From Larix kaempferi (lineage: Eukaryota > Streptophyta > Pinopsida > Pinales > Pinaceae): a stretch of 64,000 bases of DNA. The translations under genes were made by a program, and so were the position numbers. The notes under the pieces were generated by a model. The model was not told the DNA's origin. It saw only the letters and a list, made by a program, of their open reading frames with translations, and did not search any database. Location: NCBI GenBank assembly GCA_027924585.1, contig BSBM01000636.1, positions 3,488,001 to 3,552,000 on the forward strand, written 5' to 3'. Shown in pieces: positions 35,696 through 48,300 of the stretch. Numbering within the stretch: position 1 is the stretch's first letter; each line of letters begins with the position of its first letter.

Positions 35696-38600
35696 GGAAG
35701 AGACCCCCCTATTGTAAAGGCACCTTTTGGCTCTGGAAAAATTGGAATAAAAATATTATTTGTGGATCTGCTTCTCTAACTTCGATGGATGTCTTTGCAA
35801 TTTGAATATACAACTTTTTCTCTGCGTATCGTTGTGGATCTATCTGTCCAACATTTTCTCTGCATGGGGCCGTGTGGGTTGAAGAGGAGGACGATTCAAG
35901 GGGACGCTATTGTGGGGAAAACCCCATATCTTACCTTTGATCTTCTTTTTGTCTGAGGGAGTATCATTATTGTATCTTCGTGACATAGTTGATGTTTTCT
36001 TTTTCATATTTTCATCCTTATAGTCATTTTCATGCCGGAATGATTCTTACATAGATCTTTTCTTGCAGGAGAAGGGCGCACGTGTGACCTTGGAGGGCTA
36101 GCGATTTCACTTGGGTGGCTTGGATCTCACTCTTAATTAACACACAGTGGGAAAGTTATCACTTTGCAAAGTAGCCTCAATCTCTAGAGGTAAGATCTAC
36201 AAGGTTAGTATCTATTCTATGCATTTTACCAAATTGGTCATTTAAAACCCTTAAAATCAAAACCCTCATTTTTTTATTTTTCAGATCTATGGAGATCTAG
36301 CAATTGCATGGGATTAATAATTAAAACCCACCTCTATAATAATTAACACATTCCCGATCTAAAGTTTGGTGGACATCCGACTCCATTTACCCCCCGATCT
36401 AAGGCACTAGGCCTCTTCAAGGGAGGTCACACTTTTTGGGTAGGTGGTCTTTTGCTAGATCTACATCGTGGGTATTGCTTGTTCCTTCTCAAAGCCATAG
36501 ATCCATTGAGTAGCAAAACCCCTAGTGCCATTTCATCTTGATCTTCACCATGTGGACCCCATTTTGACCATTTTCCTCATTTTAAGGGTGGGCCCCACTT
36601 GAATATCCTCACTTGGCATTAGATCTATCTAGATATACTAATTTTAATCTATAAGTGGCCTTATATTTCATTGGTTGAACATTTGTCCATCTCTTAAGCC
36701 TCTTCAACCAATCCCTAATTCCTTGGGTCCACTTATCCATTCTAGATCTAGATCCATTTACTCTTGATCTCTTCATATTTCAATCACATTTCCCTAGGAG
36801 GTCTTGAGTGGGTTCGCTAGCCTTCATAGGTTAGCTAGGGTCTCCCCCTTGGTCTTGCTTAGGTTTGATCTAAAGTGAAGAGTGCCTCGATTAGCGTGAC
36901 AACCAATTGCATTGGGAACCATGGCATCTCTTGGGTCACCTCTTTAGTTATCCATTGCCTCTACCATCCTGGATAGGATAACCTTTAGGGACAACTACAA
37001 GTTATGTGATAATACCAGTATTTCCAGAGCTCAAAAGATGCCTTTACAATGAGGGGGTATCTTCCTTAAATAGGAATGAGAGAGGCCAAAACCCTAACCA
37101 CTTTATGAACGAGTGGTTGAGATCAAAAGATAAATACAATATAATCAACGGCTATGATGAGCCGGAACAACATCACATGGATCAAATCACTAAGAGGGGG
37201 TGCATACTCACTAAGAAGGCCATAGGGGGGGTCGCACCACAATAAAGATGACTAGGACAAGTGAAAAGAGCACATGGTGGGGCTAGGAGGTATTAGTGTC
37301 CTTCACTAGCATCACCCCATGGCACAATGATATAAAATATGACTCAATAACATGTCAAAGTGACCATATGACCAAATCATAGCCCCCCCTCAATGAGAGA
37401 ATAATACATCAAATAACAACCCAGAGAGTGTGTGGACCCCACTGGCTGATGAAAGCTGAGCTGGAAGGTGTGGGATGCATCACAAGTGACCTCTGAAAAA
37501 ACCTCATGCCAATACCTTGCCTCATTTTCCCAAATCGAATTCCTTAGTGACCTTTTTATCCCATTTTTATTCCTCAGTAATCCACCGGAAAAACATCAAA
37601 ATGCTTGCAACTCTCTGCCTGGTGTCCCGGACACAAATCTGACTGCACCAACATGTTTGGAGATGGGGTTGCATGGTAATAACAAGTGGTTGGATCCCCC
37701 ATCTCCTTTGTAGCTCCCTAGGAGAACGTCCTAGATCAATCCAAATGCTGGACAGGCCATTTCTGCATGGAAAAATTGGATAAAAGTGGAAATCTGACTA
37801 TATCATCACTGGGAGTGCCTGTAATTGACAACTGAGTGTCTCAATGGACTCAGAAGGTCCAAATCTACTAGAGACGAGTACCCATAAACCCTGTGGCAAC
37901 ATGTATGATCATCTGTAGCCTCAGCCATACCCAGACAATATAAAGATAATGGTCTGAAAATAATAATAACCATAAAAAAATACATCAACCATCATATGAC
38001 ACCTGTGTCCACTATATGGAACCAACAAAGGTGTATCACAAGACCATAAATCATCATCCCATAACATCACTGGTCCAACTCATCTCGGATCCCATGGTTG
38101 ACCTGGTCAAACTAGGTTTGACCAGGTCAAGACTGATCAAAATATGACCCAGGCTAGAAAAGCCTGATGCTGCAAGTGCAAATGGTTAAGGCATTCTCTT
38201 TTAATCATTCTAATAGCAAGACTTGAAGTATTAAGCATCATTTCACTGGCAGTTAATAAATAATTATATCAAATACACATTTAAATAATCACTTACTCAA
38301 AATAGAACCTCGAGGATATACTCATTTTGTAGACATGAACATTTTGCTAACAAAGGGTGAGGGTGAAGAATGTTAGGCTAGGATAAAGGGATGATTTGAC
38401 TGACTCAACACTGTGATACTTTGGATGGAAAGGGAATACACACTTAAGCATATGTCGGATAATAAACACACAGGGAATGGCAATGTCTCACAAATGGAAT
38501 AAGTTGTTTAGAGAGGTGCTTATTCAACCTTGGCAAATGTCTGCAACTCACATCCAAGCTGAATCCAGCTCCGTGAGGGTCTTTTCTAGAACCGCCATGA

Positions 38601-41269
38601 CTGGGTGCCCGACTAACCGTAATTTGAGGTTCTAGGGGACACTTAGAATTAGTTGTCCCTTACTCCATCTCACATCACAACCCGTAGGCTCCGTGAGGAA
38701 TTAATCATTACATTTAATTTCCTGGCCAACAGTCTTTGGATTTGGCATACATTTAACCACTACTTCTTTAAGCCTTTAGGGCCCCTCTGGGATTTTGCAT
38801 GTGCTTAGAAGCACAATTAATCGCCACTTTCATCCGGGGTGCATTTACATTTCAGTTCATTTAATTTCACAGCCCTTTTTCATTGTGCTGAGAAACACAG
38901 TTTCAAAGTATTTCCATGGGCTTTCACAAGAGATATAACAATAGTTTCCACATGTTAGTAATGATGGTAGTACAATTTGCTTCAGGTTTTAGCCAACACA
39001 ACTCAAGCAACTAGGGGGATTCTCCACAATCAAGACCAAACATCGGGGCAACCGACTAGAGTGATCAAGGTATCAAATCCAACTCACCAAAGGGTAAGTT
39101 CTGTTGCCAACTCAGAGCCGAGACACAAACTAACAAGGATGCTATCCAACATAGAGGCAAAAGTGGGGAGGTCCTCCATATCACAGGATGAGGTGTAAGT
39201 TAGGGTGAAAACCAAAAAGGGAGAGATAATGGATGGATGGGGAAAGTGAAGGTGATGCCTAAGCTAACAAGCCATAAAAGGTGGGAATGATCATGTCCAC
39301 ACTCCTAAGAGTTTAAAACCAATGAGTATAAAACAAGAGCTTCTAATTCTGAGTAATTTAGATAATCAATAACAAACATATCCATATCATGTATATATAT
39401 ACTGTCAGATCATGACCACTAGATACTAAGTCCAGCTACTAAAATGACCAAAAGAGCAAGATAATCAAAACCAATGCACATCACATACCTATTGGGCCAT
39501 ATACATGTACCTGCTACCTGAACCATCTATAACCACTGAAAAAACTGTTGCTGAAGCTCTGGGCACTACACTGCTCTGTATGGGCTAAAAGGTCACCTCG
39601 GTCATCAAATCTGAGGTCGTGAGGCTCATTCTTGGCATAAGGTTCACTGCATGCCTGATCTAGGGTTGCTCTGATATGTGAGTGATCATCAACAATAGTG
39701 CTCATCATAGGCTGATCTCATCAAAATTGTGTAAAGGTCTGACTCAGAAAAATACAATGAATTTCTCTGCAATCATGGTAGCCTGGCTACTATGGATGTG
39801 ATAACAGACCCCATTGAGATGGTTCTAGTACAGTCATGGTCCATATAGTGCAGAGCAGTCATCCGGCAATGATGGTCATATGTAAATATTTCCAGCGACA
39901 GGTATATGGTTAAGCAGAGGTATATAATGGTTGCATTTAGATGTTCTTGTTGCTCTATAGTTTATGTTATTTACTGTGACTATGCATGTTTACTGATAGT
40001 GTCACTCTGAGTTTTGTTGTTTACAACCTATGTGATGAGTGGTTAGAGAGTACTAGTGTAAGGTCACTAACCATGCTTGCTTGTATCCCCTTATTCACAA
40101 GGACTTAGCTTTATTTGCTTTGATGGCATCACCTATCACTTTCTCCATTCACCCGTCTCTTCCGTTTACTGGTTTTATGACGACCTGTACTCTGACTAGT
40201 GAGATCAAGGATTTCCCCCACTTAGACCTCATTGTTAGATACGACTCCATGTTTACCTTGTGTCTCGGCTCTGGAGTGTGTTGCCGCCTAAAACACACTT
40301 GACCACAAATAAGTCTCCCAACCGCTATGTGTGTTCTTGAGGGAAACTATGAGTGTAGAATCCACTGTCACCTCGATTCTAAACTCCTTCGTTTAGACCC
40401 CAACTCTAAAAGGTCAAGGGGGGTTGTCCCTACTTGCTAAGATCCTTTTATGAATTTATTTTAAGAGTTGTAAATTATTTACTGTCCAAACGACAAGCAA
40501 TCGTGCAGGGTTGCAATAGTTCAAATGACAAGCAAACCTTAATAAATTAAATACAATTGCAAGAGAGAAATATCAATTCATTAACAAGACCAATGCCTAC
40601 TTTACTTGGGTTATGGAGTCACAAATATAAATAAACAAGATTACCAAAGATACTACAATTGCATGAAATCATTCACATATCACAATAATCAAAATATCAC
40701 ATTTAACATTAACTTGTAGTAAATGAACAATTTAATGAATGAAAGATGCTTGTAACAAGATTGAACCAAAATTGAAATGCTTTCAAAATAAAGTACTTGG
40801 AAATGAAATAACGATTGTTGTGTTTTGCAAATGGTCCTGTAAATTTTAATTGATTTTAAGTCTCTCTTTAGCTTAGGGGAATTAAAGTGTGTGCAAGAAA
40901 ACTAATTCTACTCTATGTGTCTACCCCAAGAAGTTCTCTCTTTCGATTTGAGAGAGATTGTCAGGTGCTCAACAAGAGAACACAAGGTTCTCAACTAGCT
41001 CCACGGATCAACCCCAAAACTTGTTGGATGCTCAACAGGAGGACACTAAGTGCCACAAGGCTCCCAACAGCCTCTACCCCTCTAGCTCCGCAAGTCAGCT
41101 TATTTTTATCAGTATCTAGTTAAGATCGACTTCTGAGTGTCTATTATTCTAGCCAACACAAATCCTTGCCCTTTATTGTCACCCAAGATTGGTCAAACAG
41201 GCAAGGGGAGTGAATATAGGGCAAAAATCGGGGCACAGTTTATTTTAGCCATTAATAAATAAACAAAAT

Positions 41270-41600
41270 CAAAGTGCAATGCAAGCCAACACGATTTTAC
41301 AAGGGAGGCAAAGCCTACTCACTTTTAAGGTGCGGGCAAAATAGATTAAAGCAAAATAACTAGGAAACAAATCTAAAAGCCAACGCGATATTGCATGGAT
41401 GGGTAGAGCCTCTTCTCATGCAAGGTGTGGGTAAACAAAAATACAAGCCAACGCGATTTTAAAAGGGAGGCGAAGCCTTCTCACTTGTAAGGTGCGGGCA
41501 AAATAAATCAAAGCAAAATAACTATATTAAACCCCAGCTATTCAACAATTGCTATGCAAGGGTGGCAATGCCTTCTCACTTGCATGCAATGGATGGCAAA
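41270..41600 (-). repeat. Four imperfect tandem units with nested hairpins in U5 of A-g
   Basis: Units of 65-105 bp share 'agccaacgcgat', a purine-rich middle and 'caaggtg(c/t)ggg'. Each has an outer inverted repeat and, in three, an inner one. Outer arms lie at 41297-41303/41322-41328, 41391-41397/41417-41423, 41459-41465/41484-41490 and 41549-41560/41579-41589. Inner AGGC/GCCT stems are at 41306-41316 and 41468-41478, and GGC/GCC at 41564-41572. The position corresponds to the hairpin module of A-d. Confidence 0.6.
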
Positions 41601-42227
41601 GAAGGAAAATGGAGAACGTGTACTTGAAAAGAAAACAAGAAATCAAGCCCAAGAGACTCTCTTGGCTTGTTACAACAATATAGATTTCAGCACTTAGTAT
41701 TATAGAGAAAATGAGAAGGAAGAGAGTTATTTTGACCGTTTTTTGCAAGTGGCTGAAAATGGTAGCTTGTAGGTGCCCCTTATCTACATTGCGGGGAAGC
41801 GCTCCCCCCCCCCCTCACCCCCGCTCTGGAAAGTAGCTTCCGACCGAAGCTAGCCGGAAGCTAAGGCGAAGCGCGATTCGGTTTCGCTTCCTCCCGGAAG
41901 TGAATTTAGGAAGCGCGATTCCGCCCCCAAAAAATCGCTCCCTGTGACTGTGATAGAGCGTGCAGGAATCAATCGGAAGCGTCGCTTCCCGATCGATTCC
42001 CTCTTCACTTCCCGATCGATTCCCAACGCTTCCCGAAGAAAAAAAACGATTCCTAGCGCTTCGGATTTCGCTTCCCGTAGCTTCCTCGGACGCTTCGCGT
42101 CAACCCACGATTTTGTTGGTGAAGTCGAGCTCGTGGGGTCCACGCTTGGGGTTTTGGAGGGGAGGAATAGGGCTTTGAGGGATAAATACCTCCTCCACAC
42201 TCCATTTTGTCACTTTGCTTTGTTTGA

Positions 42228-42306
42228 GAAGAGAAGAGAGGAGAGGAGAGGAGAGGAGAGGAGAGGAGAAGAGAAGAGGAGAAGAGGAGAAGAGAAGAGG
42301 AGAAGG
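42228..42306 (+). repeat. Purine-rich GAGAG/GAAGA tract in hAT-A leader
   Basis: An imperfect (GAGAG)n/(GAAGAG)n microsatellite in the untranslated leader of the transposase gene. It creates long spurious open frames on both strands. Confidence 0.85.
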
Positions 42307-42624
42307 TGCCATCAAGCTTGGTTTTTTCTTGGAAATTAAAGAAAGTTGGATGTTTGGCAAGTTGGCACACTCAGTACCATTGGACATCCAAATAGGTAGG
42401 CTCTAAACCCTTTCTTGTTGATTTGCTTTGTGTTTGAAGTTTGAACTTGAAGTTTTGATGCTTGATGCTTGAGAGTTGAACTTTTGAAGTTTGAAAGTTG
42501 ACTAGAATCTAGAATGTCATTGTAAATGTTCCTCTCCTACTCTTTTCCATGCTTTCTCCATCATTCTATTGCAGGGCAACAAGTTAAACTCCAGTTCCAC
42601 TTCCAACTTCCAAGTCCAACAAAC

Positions 42625-45086
42625 ATGATGATGAGTTTATGGTTTCTTTTGTTGGTTCCATTTGTTATTTTGATGATGTTCATTGAAAACCGGAGGAGGA
42701 ATGAGGGAGAGGTAGATGATGAAGAAGTGGGTAGTGGCACATACCGTGGAGAGGAGGAGGGAGGGGAGGAGGAGGAGGAGGAGGGAAACCGAATGAAAAC
42801 CAAGGAGGACACAACACCCTTGTGGAAATATGTCACCAAGCAGGGAGGAAGCAAGGGGGGTGGAACTGCCAAATTTGGTTGCCCCCATTGTAAAAAGACT
42901 TACACGGGTTCAGATACCCATCTGAGAAGACATCTATGTGGGAACATGCCATGTGATGAAAACAAAACTGTAGAAGTTTTTGTTTGCCAAAGTGTGCCAT
43001 CAACACAAAGAGCCATGTATAAGAAGGAAGAATTTGAAGCACAAAACAAATCAAAAGCAAGGGTTGACCATGAACCCTCATTGAGCTCACCGAGAACTGG
43101 AGGCCCATCCACCCAAGGTAGTGGATTCTCACCCCCTGGGTCATGCAGGACAATATCAGATTTCCTTGACCAAAATGGTAGGGATGACGTGGATGCAAAA
43201 GTGTTCCGATTTCTCTATGCATGTGGCATACCATTCAATGTCCTTTGCTCACCCTATTGGCATGAAATGGTAGACGCCATTCGCACTGCTCCAGCAGGAT
43301 ACAAGAGCCCAGGGTATGACAAAGCTAGAACTGTGGGGCTTGACAACGAAAGAGGCAAGATCCAAAATGCTTTGGGGAAATTCACAAATGCTTGGAATGA
43401 CTATGGGGTATCAATTGTATCAGATGGATGGACAAATGTAAAAGGCAAGCCATTGATAAATGTTCTTAGTGTGTCTGCTACTGGTACAGTCTTCCTTTCA
43501 GCCCATGACTACTTAGATAAATTCAAGAATGGCATAAACATTGTAGAACTCCTACTCAAAACCATTGAAGCTATTGGTCCATACAATGTCATCCAAGACA
43601 TAATCGATAATGCTGCTAATTGTTTGGCAGCGGAAGCAATCATTGAAGATAAATACCCCAACATATTTTGGTCTGGGTGTTTGGTTCACACAATGAACCT
43701 TTTGATGCACTACATCATTAAGTTGAAGGAAAATCAATACAAATGGATTGGTGAATTGTACAAAAAGGGCAAGAAGATGATAAGATTTATAACCAACCAT
43801 AGCCATGCCCATGGCATTTTCCGCAGTCACTCAAAGTTGGAGCTATTGAAGATAACAAAGACTAGATTTGCATTTGCTAGCTACTACCTCACTTTCAGGT
43901 GCCTTTTGAAGGTAAGAGAGGCATTGGCTAGCATGGTATCAAGTGAGTCATGGCAGGTCTTGAAAGATAGGTGTACATCCACATCTAACAGGCTTGATTT
44001 TCAGGAGGTGGAAGAAACAATTCTTGATGCGTAGTTTTGGGTAAGTGTCAAGTATGTTTTGCAGTTCACAAAGCCCATTTATTACATGATTCGGTTTGCA
44101 AATACAGATAAGCCGGTGATTGGGGAGGTGTATGAGCAGATGGATAGCATGCTGGGTCAAATTAAAGATATTGTTGAACAGAAAGATCCCATCTTGTATG
44201 ACCATATTCACACACATGTGGTCAAAAGGTGGGAACATCTCAATGTTCCACTGCATGCCTTAGCATATGTGTTAACACCAAAATATTATTCTCCATCTTG
44301 GTTGGCCAAACCAGCACCTGGGGGTGGGGTTAGGAGAAAGCCCCACACAGATCCAAAGGTATAGGTTGGGTACATGGCTGCTATAGACAAGTTGGTCCCT
44401 GATGCAGAGGAATGTGACATATTGCGCAGTGAATTAAGCAAATACCTCAGTGAAGTTGGTCCATTTGGTACTTTGCATGCAATCAGAGATCAAGATAGGG
44501 CGCCTCCTATCGAATGGTGGAACATGTATGGCTCAACATGCCAACGCTTGTATAAATTGGTTGTTAGAGTGCTTTCACAGGTGGTTAACAGTTCCTCTGC
44601 AGAAAGGTGTTGGAGCACCTATAGCTTTATCCACTCAGTGAAAAGAAACCGATTAAATGAAAACCGAGCAGAAAGCTTGGTTTATGTACATTACAACTTG
44701 AGGTTGTTGACTCATTATGGTGAGCGTGCCAAAACTGATAGATCCATGTCACTTGGGACAACAATCCGGAGGAGCATAACTTGGAGGATGGAGCCTTAGC
44801 TTTAGAGTGCTTGGAGAAAGAGCTTTTTGGCAATGAGGATAACGCATATGCAGTACCACTACCAATGGCGTCGCCATCTTCTTCCTTGTTTCTAGATGCA
44901 CCATCTTTGCCTAGAGGTTCAACTTCACGACCTCCATCTGCATCAGTGAGGGGGGGTGGTGCAGGATCGAGTCTTGGACGTGGCTCAGCAGTGGTGGCTA
45001 CTAGGGATGATAATCCCACTCCCATTGTTCAGAGAGCACAAGAAAATAAAATGGAAATTTCTCGTGGCAAGAGGAAACATCCATGA
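42625..45086 (+). pseudogene. hAT transposase with BED finger, DUF659 and hAT dimerisation regions
   Basis: A frame open from 42526 gives about 850 residues in total. I prefer the ATG at 42625, because 42526-42574 looks like intron end (ttctattgcag|GG). Numbering from 42526: an acidic region at residues ~60-90, a BED zinc finger at ~97-136 (CPHC, then H.RRH), and a DUF659/RNase-H-like part with SDGWTN and a DNAANC motif followed by GCLVHTMNLL. The C-terminal dimerisation region has SSAERCWSTYSFIHS and RLNENRAESLVYVHYNL at about 44590-44700. Two in-frame TAG codons (44032 and 44362) and a frameshift near 44745-44760, after which PEEHNLEDGALALE leads to the tail ending at 45086, make it non-functional. 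The product would cut and join the element's termini in the nucleus. Confidence 0.9.
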
Positions 45087-45366
45087 TTCCATAAAATCTA
45101 TTTTTCTTGTATTTTCTTGTTTACAGTACTTACAAGTTTCTGCACTATTGACTCTTTTATATTTATTATCATATATTTTGTAAACATTACATGGCATTTC
45201 AAGTTTGAAGTTTTAAGTTGAACCTGCCTTTGAATTTGAAGCTTTAAGGTTGAATCTTGATGTTATAACTTATGGAATCATGGATATTGGACCTATGGTT
45301 GATGAATTCACTAGTAAATGATTAATGAATGATGATTGATGAATGGTGTTATATAGTATTTACTAT

Positions 45367-48300
45367 TGTTACCACCTAAAGTTGCACTTTAGTTGGACTT
45401 CAGTGAGCCGCCAGTATTGCACAATTATTTGTGCTTATCAGAGTTCAGATGTTCCAACCTTGGCCAATTTTGGCCATCTTTTTCATTTCTGTAAAATTGA
45501 CCGTGCCCTACGGGGTTTGTAATAAAGCGTACTAGCATGGTGTTCTTTGAGTGACTCGATTCCCTAGGACTTGACAACCAAATAAAGTATTACAAGGATT
45601 TTTTTCCATTGTCGATTATGCCTTGCCTTTAGCCGAGTATAATCGGTGAGGTTTTCTCCTTCTCCTCCAAAGATGGAATGCCCAAATGGTGGTTAGGCCT
45701 TAGGGGATTATTAGAGTCCATTTTGTAATGTTTATAACCATGTTAGACGCTAGGATTTTATCGTTTTGTCATGTACTAGGTCCCCCTGAAGTTTCAGTCA
45801 ATTTCGAAAAAAATACTTTTTTCGCATTTTTAAGCCATTTTTTTAATGGTTTAAATGAAAAAATTCAAAAGATGATAAAAGTGTGATCCGGAGCCGGAAT
45901 TTGGCGCAGAGATGCTCGTTTTCAAACTCAGAGCACCTTCTTTACCCTGGTACCCAGTCTTCCTATGTTTCGGGCAGTTCAAATCGTCCCGAGGAGCAGT
46001 TCCGCCTATCAAAGCAACAAAATGGCATTTTAATGCTAAAGTGCATCAAAATGCACCAAGTACAAAAAATAAAATATTCAAAAAAATGAATTGGAACACA
46101 TGCCAAATGACATGGCATTAGTGCATGGAGAAAGGCGACTACATCAAAAAGAGGAAGCATAGGTTATAACATCATGTTTAAAGTCAAAACATTTATTCAT
46201 CCTTCACATTCCTTCACGTGGGTAGCCGTATGGCCATACGGTCTCTTATTTGGAAGGCGAGTTCGAAGGGTGGGCCACCCTAGGTGACTTGGCATGGTGG
46301 TGGGCGACTAAGTCTTAAGGTTAAAGCATTGCATAACAAATCATATGATGGGTGATTACTTCATATCCAAAGTTTATTAAGATGAGAAATTCGCCCCCAT
46401 CCTTCACGTGGGCGTCATCCACGAGAGAAGCTAGCGATTAGGCAAATAAGGGCTGCCTACCTCATGGAGAGGTGGCATTATGGTGTTGGTTTGGCTTCCA
46501 ATCATAAGTCAATCCACATTTGGAGCTTCACGTCAACTCTCCCATCATGTGTGCGTTTTCTCCCTCACATGGGTGCTCTCTTCCACGGCATCCTTTGTAT
46601 GGTTACGATAATTCCAATGTGGGATGCGCCTACCTCATGGAGAGGTGGCGCAGTCCCTTTGGTTTGGTAATGAAATCAAGTGCCAATCACAACAACAAAC
46701 TCAAGTTGAACTCCTTCAATCACTCATTCGATTTCCTTGGGGTTTTGGCTCCTCTTTGCTTGTGTTGAGCTATTTAAATAGAGCTAGAGGTCTATTGTTA
46801 TGGATCTGGAAGGTGGAACCTCTGCTCTCATTCTCTGTAATATTTCTAAGTTTTGAATAATAAAAGAAGGCTTTGGAGGCTACCCTAGTGTGACTGTTGT
46901 GTTGGATCTCGGATATTTTGCATCTTATCAGGTAAATCTGTATCGTACATAATCCTAGTATATGTTGGATTCATCTGTCTTTAAAGAGAAATTATTTTCA
47001 TTAAGAATAGTAAGTAGTGCTTTATAGTCTATCTTATCTATTGTAAACTTCATTAGAATGCTAGAGGTAGAGAACATTCTTGTTTGAATCTATCATCTCT
47101 ACTTTTCTTTTGGTTATTTGCACAGGTTCTTTTAATCCCTTTGCTAGTCTCTTTTGTGATTTTACAGGTTGCTTCAAGTTGGATGAACGGATGAACATGT
47201 TAGATCTACTGTTCTTTCAACAAACTTAGGCAGATTGATAGATCCCACCGGCACACCAAGAAGTCGACTCCAAGGCCCATTCTTCATTTGCTCAAACCCC
47301 TCAAGGTTCAATCTTCAAGATCCAAAACTCTTCATCTAAATCAGTTACTATTTCCTTATATCTTTTTTAGATCTTGCATTATAAAAGTTTCATTGATAGA
47401 TAGATCTAAAATTGAATTTGCAACCTAATAATTTCAACATTTTTGATAATCTAGATCTAGGTTGTTTAAGTTCTCTATTTTGTAATTTTGAAGTAGATCC
47501 AAAGCATAATAGAGCATTTCATTTTACAACGTCATCTACCAAGCAATTTAAGTACCTAAATCATTTACTTGTTATTTCTTACAGAGACAAGTAAAGATCC
47601 AAAGAATGCAAGCTTTATAGGTTGCCTTACTTAGTTGTTTATTTCATTTTAGTTTAACTAGTTTGCATAAGTCTTTTAGGCATTGTTATCACCAAACTTG
47701 TAGTTGCCCCTAGAGATGGATCCAAGATGGATGGAAGAGGGGATGGGCAACAAAAGAGGTGCAACCAAGATAACCTCGACTCCCAATGGATGGTTGTCAC
47801 GCCAATCGAGGCAATCTTCACTTTATGTCATCTATCCCAAGACAACAAAGGGGGAGAGCCAGATCTACTCTCGATAGGAGAGCTCAGACCAAAACACCAG
47901 ATCAAATCAAGTATGGATGAAGTACGTAAGGTGTATGGTAAACCCTAGATCTATGGATGAAGTCACAAGGTGAGTAATAAGTTGGATCAAGAGGTTTAAA
48001 CAACGTAGATTTGGTCCAACATGTTTATGTGAGTGCCTTATGAGGTTGGAAACAAGATCCAAAATCAGGGTATTAGTCAAAGATGAAAAATCCACTGCCT
48101 TGGGAACCATGTCCAATGCAAGGTAGTTGAGGACCAAATTGGGGCTAACCAGTACCAAAGATGAACTTGATGAATGGATATGACAATGTCTAGGTACTCA
48201 AGCGATAAGACAAAGATCAAACCACAAACTAACTCAACAACCCAAGAAAGTCGAATTGGCTTGGAGAAGATCAGTGCCTTGGGAAATGGGCCAAATGGAG

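Larger units (their letters stand above)
34129..37014 (+). mobile_element. Family B solo LTR (copy B-h), inside B-g
   Basis: This is 2,886 bp. It starts at 34129 with CGTTATCACATCC (the canonical TG mutated to CG) and ends GTTATGTGATAATA at 37014 (normally GATAACA). CCAGT flanks both sides (34124-34128 and 37015-37019). U3 runs to a TATA-type TATTTAAG at 35688-35695 and AATAAA is at 35746-35751, leaving a U5 of about 1.25 kb. It is the cleanest template of the family. Confidence 0.93.
32856..39806 (-). mobile_element. Family B solo LTR (copy B-g), inverted in B-f, interrupted by B-h
   Basis: The left end is TGTTATCACACAACTTG, the reverse complement of a B 3' terminus. The right end reads CTACTATGGATGTGATAACA. 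GACCC flanks it at 32851-32855 and 39807-39811 (exact). Net length is about 4.06 kb. The minus-strand TATA-type CCTATTTAAG is at about 37064-37073. The U3 has two hairpin motifs at 38800-38815 and 38884-38899. No coding interior. Confidence 0.92.

Noticed and set aside
37468-37713. 81-residue open frame in B-g
   Set aside because: Not conserved in B-c, B-i or B-d at the matching place; no domain.
42053-42387. Overlapping minus- and plus-strand open frames of 95-131 residues
   Set aside because: They are created by the purine-rich microsatellite and GCTTCC repeats at the hAT-A 5' end; low complexity.
42561-43234. Minus-strand open frames of 83-133 residues opposite the transposase
   Set aside because: Shadows of the plus-strand transposase frame, which has the recognisable domains.
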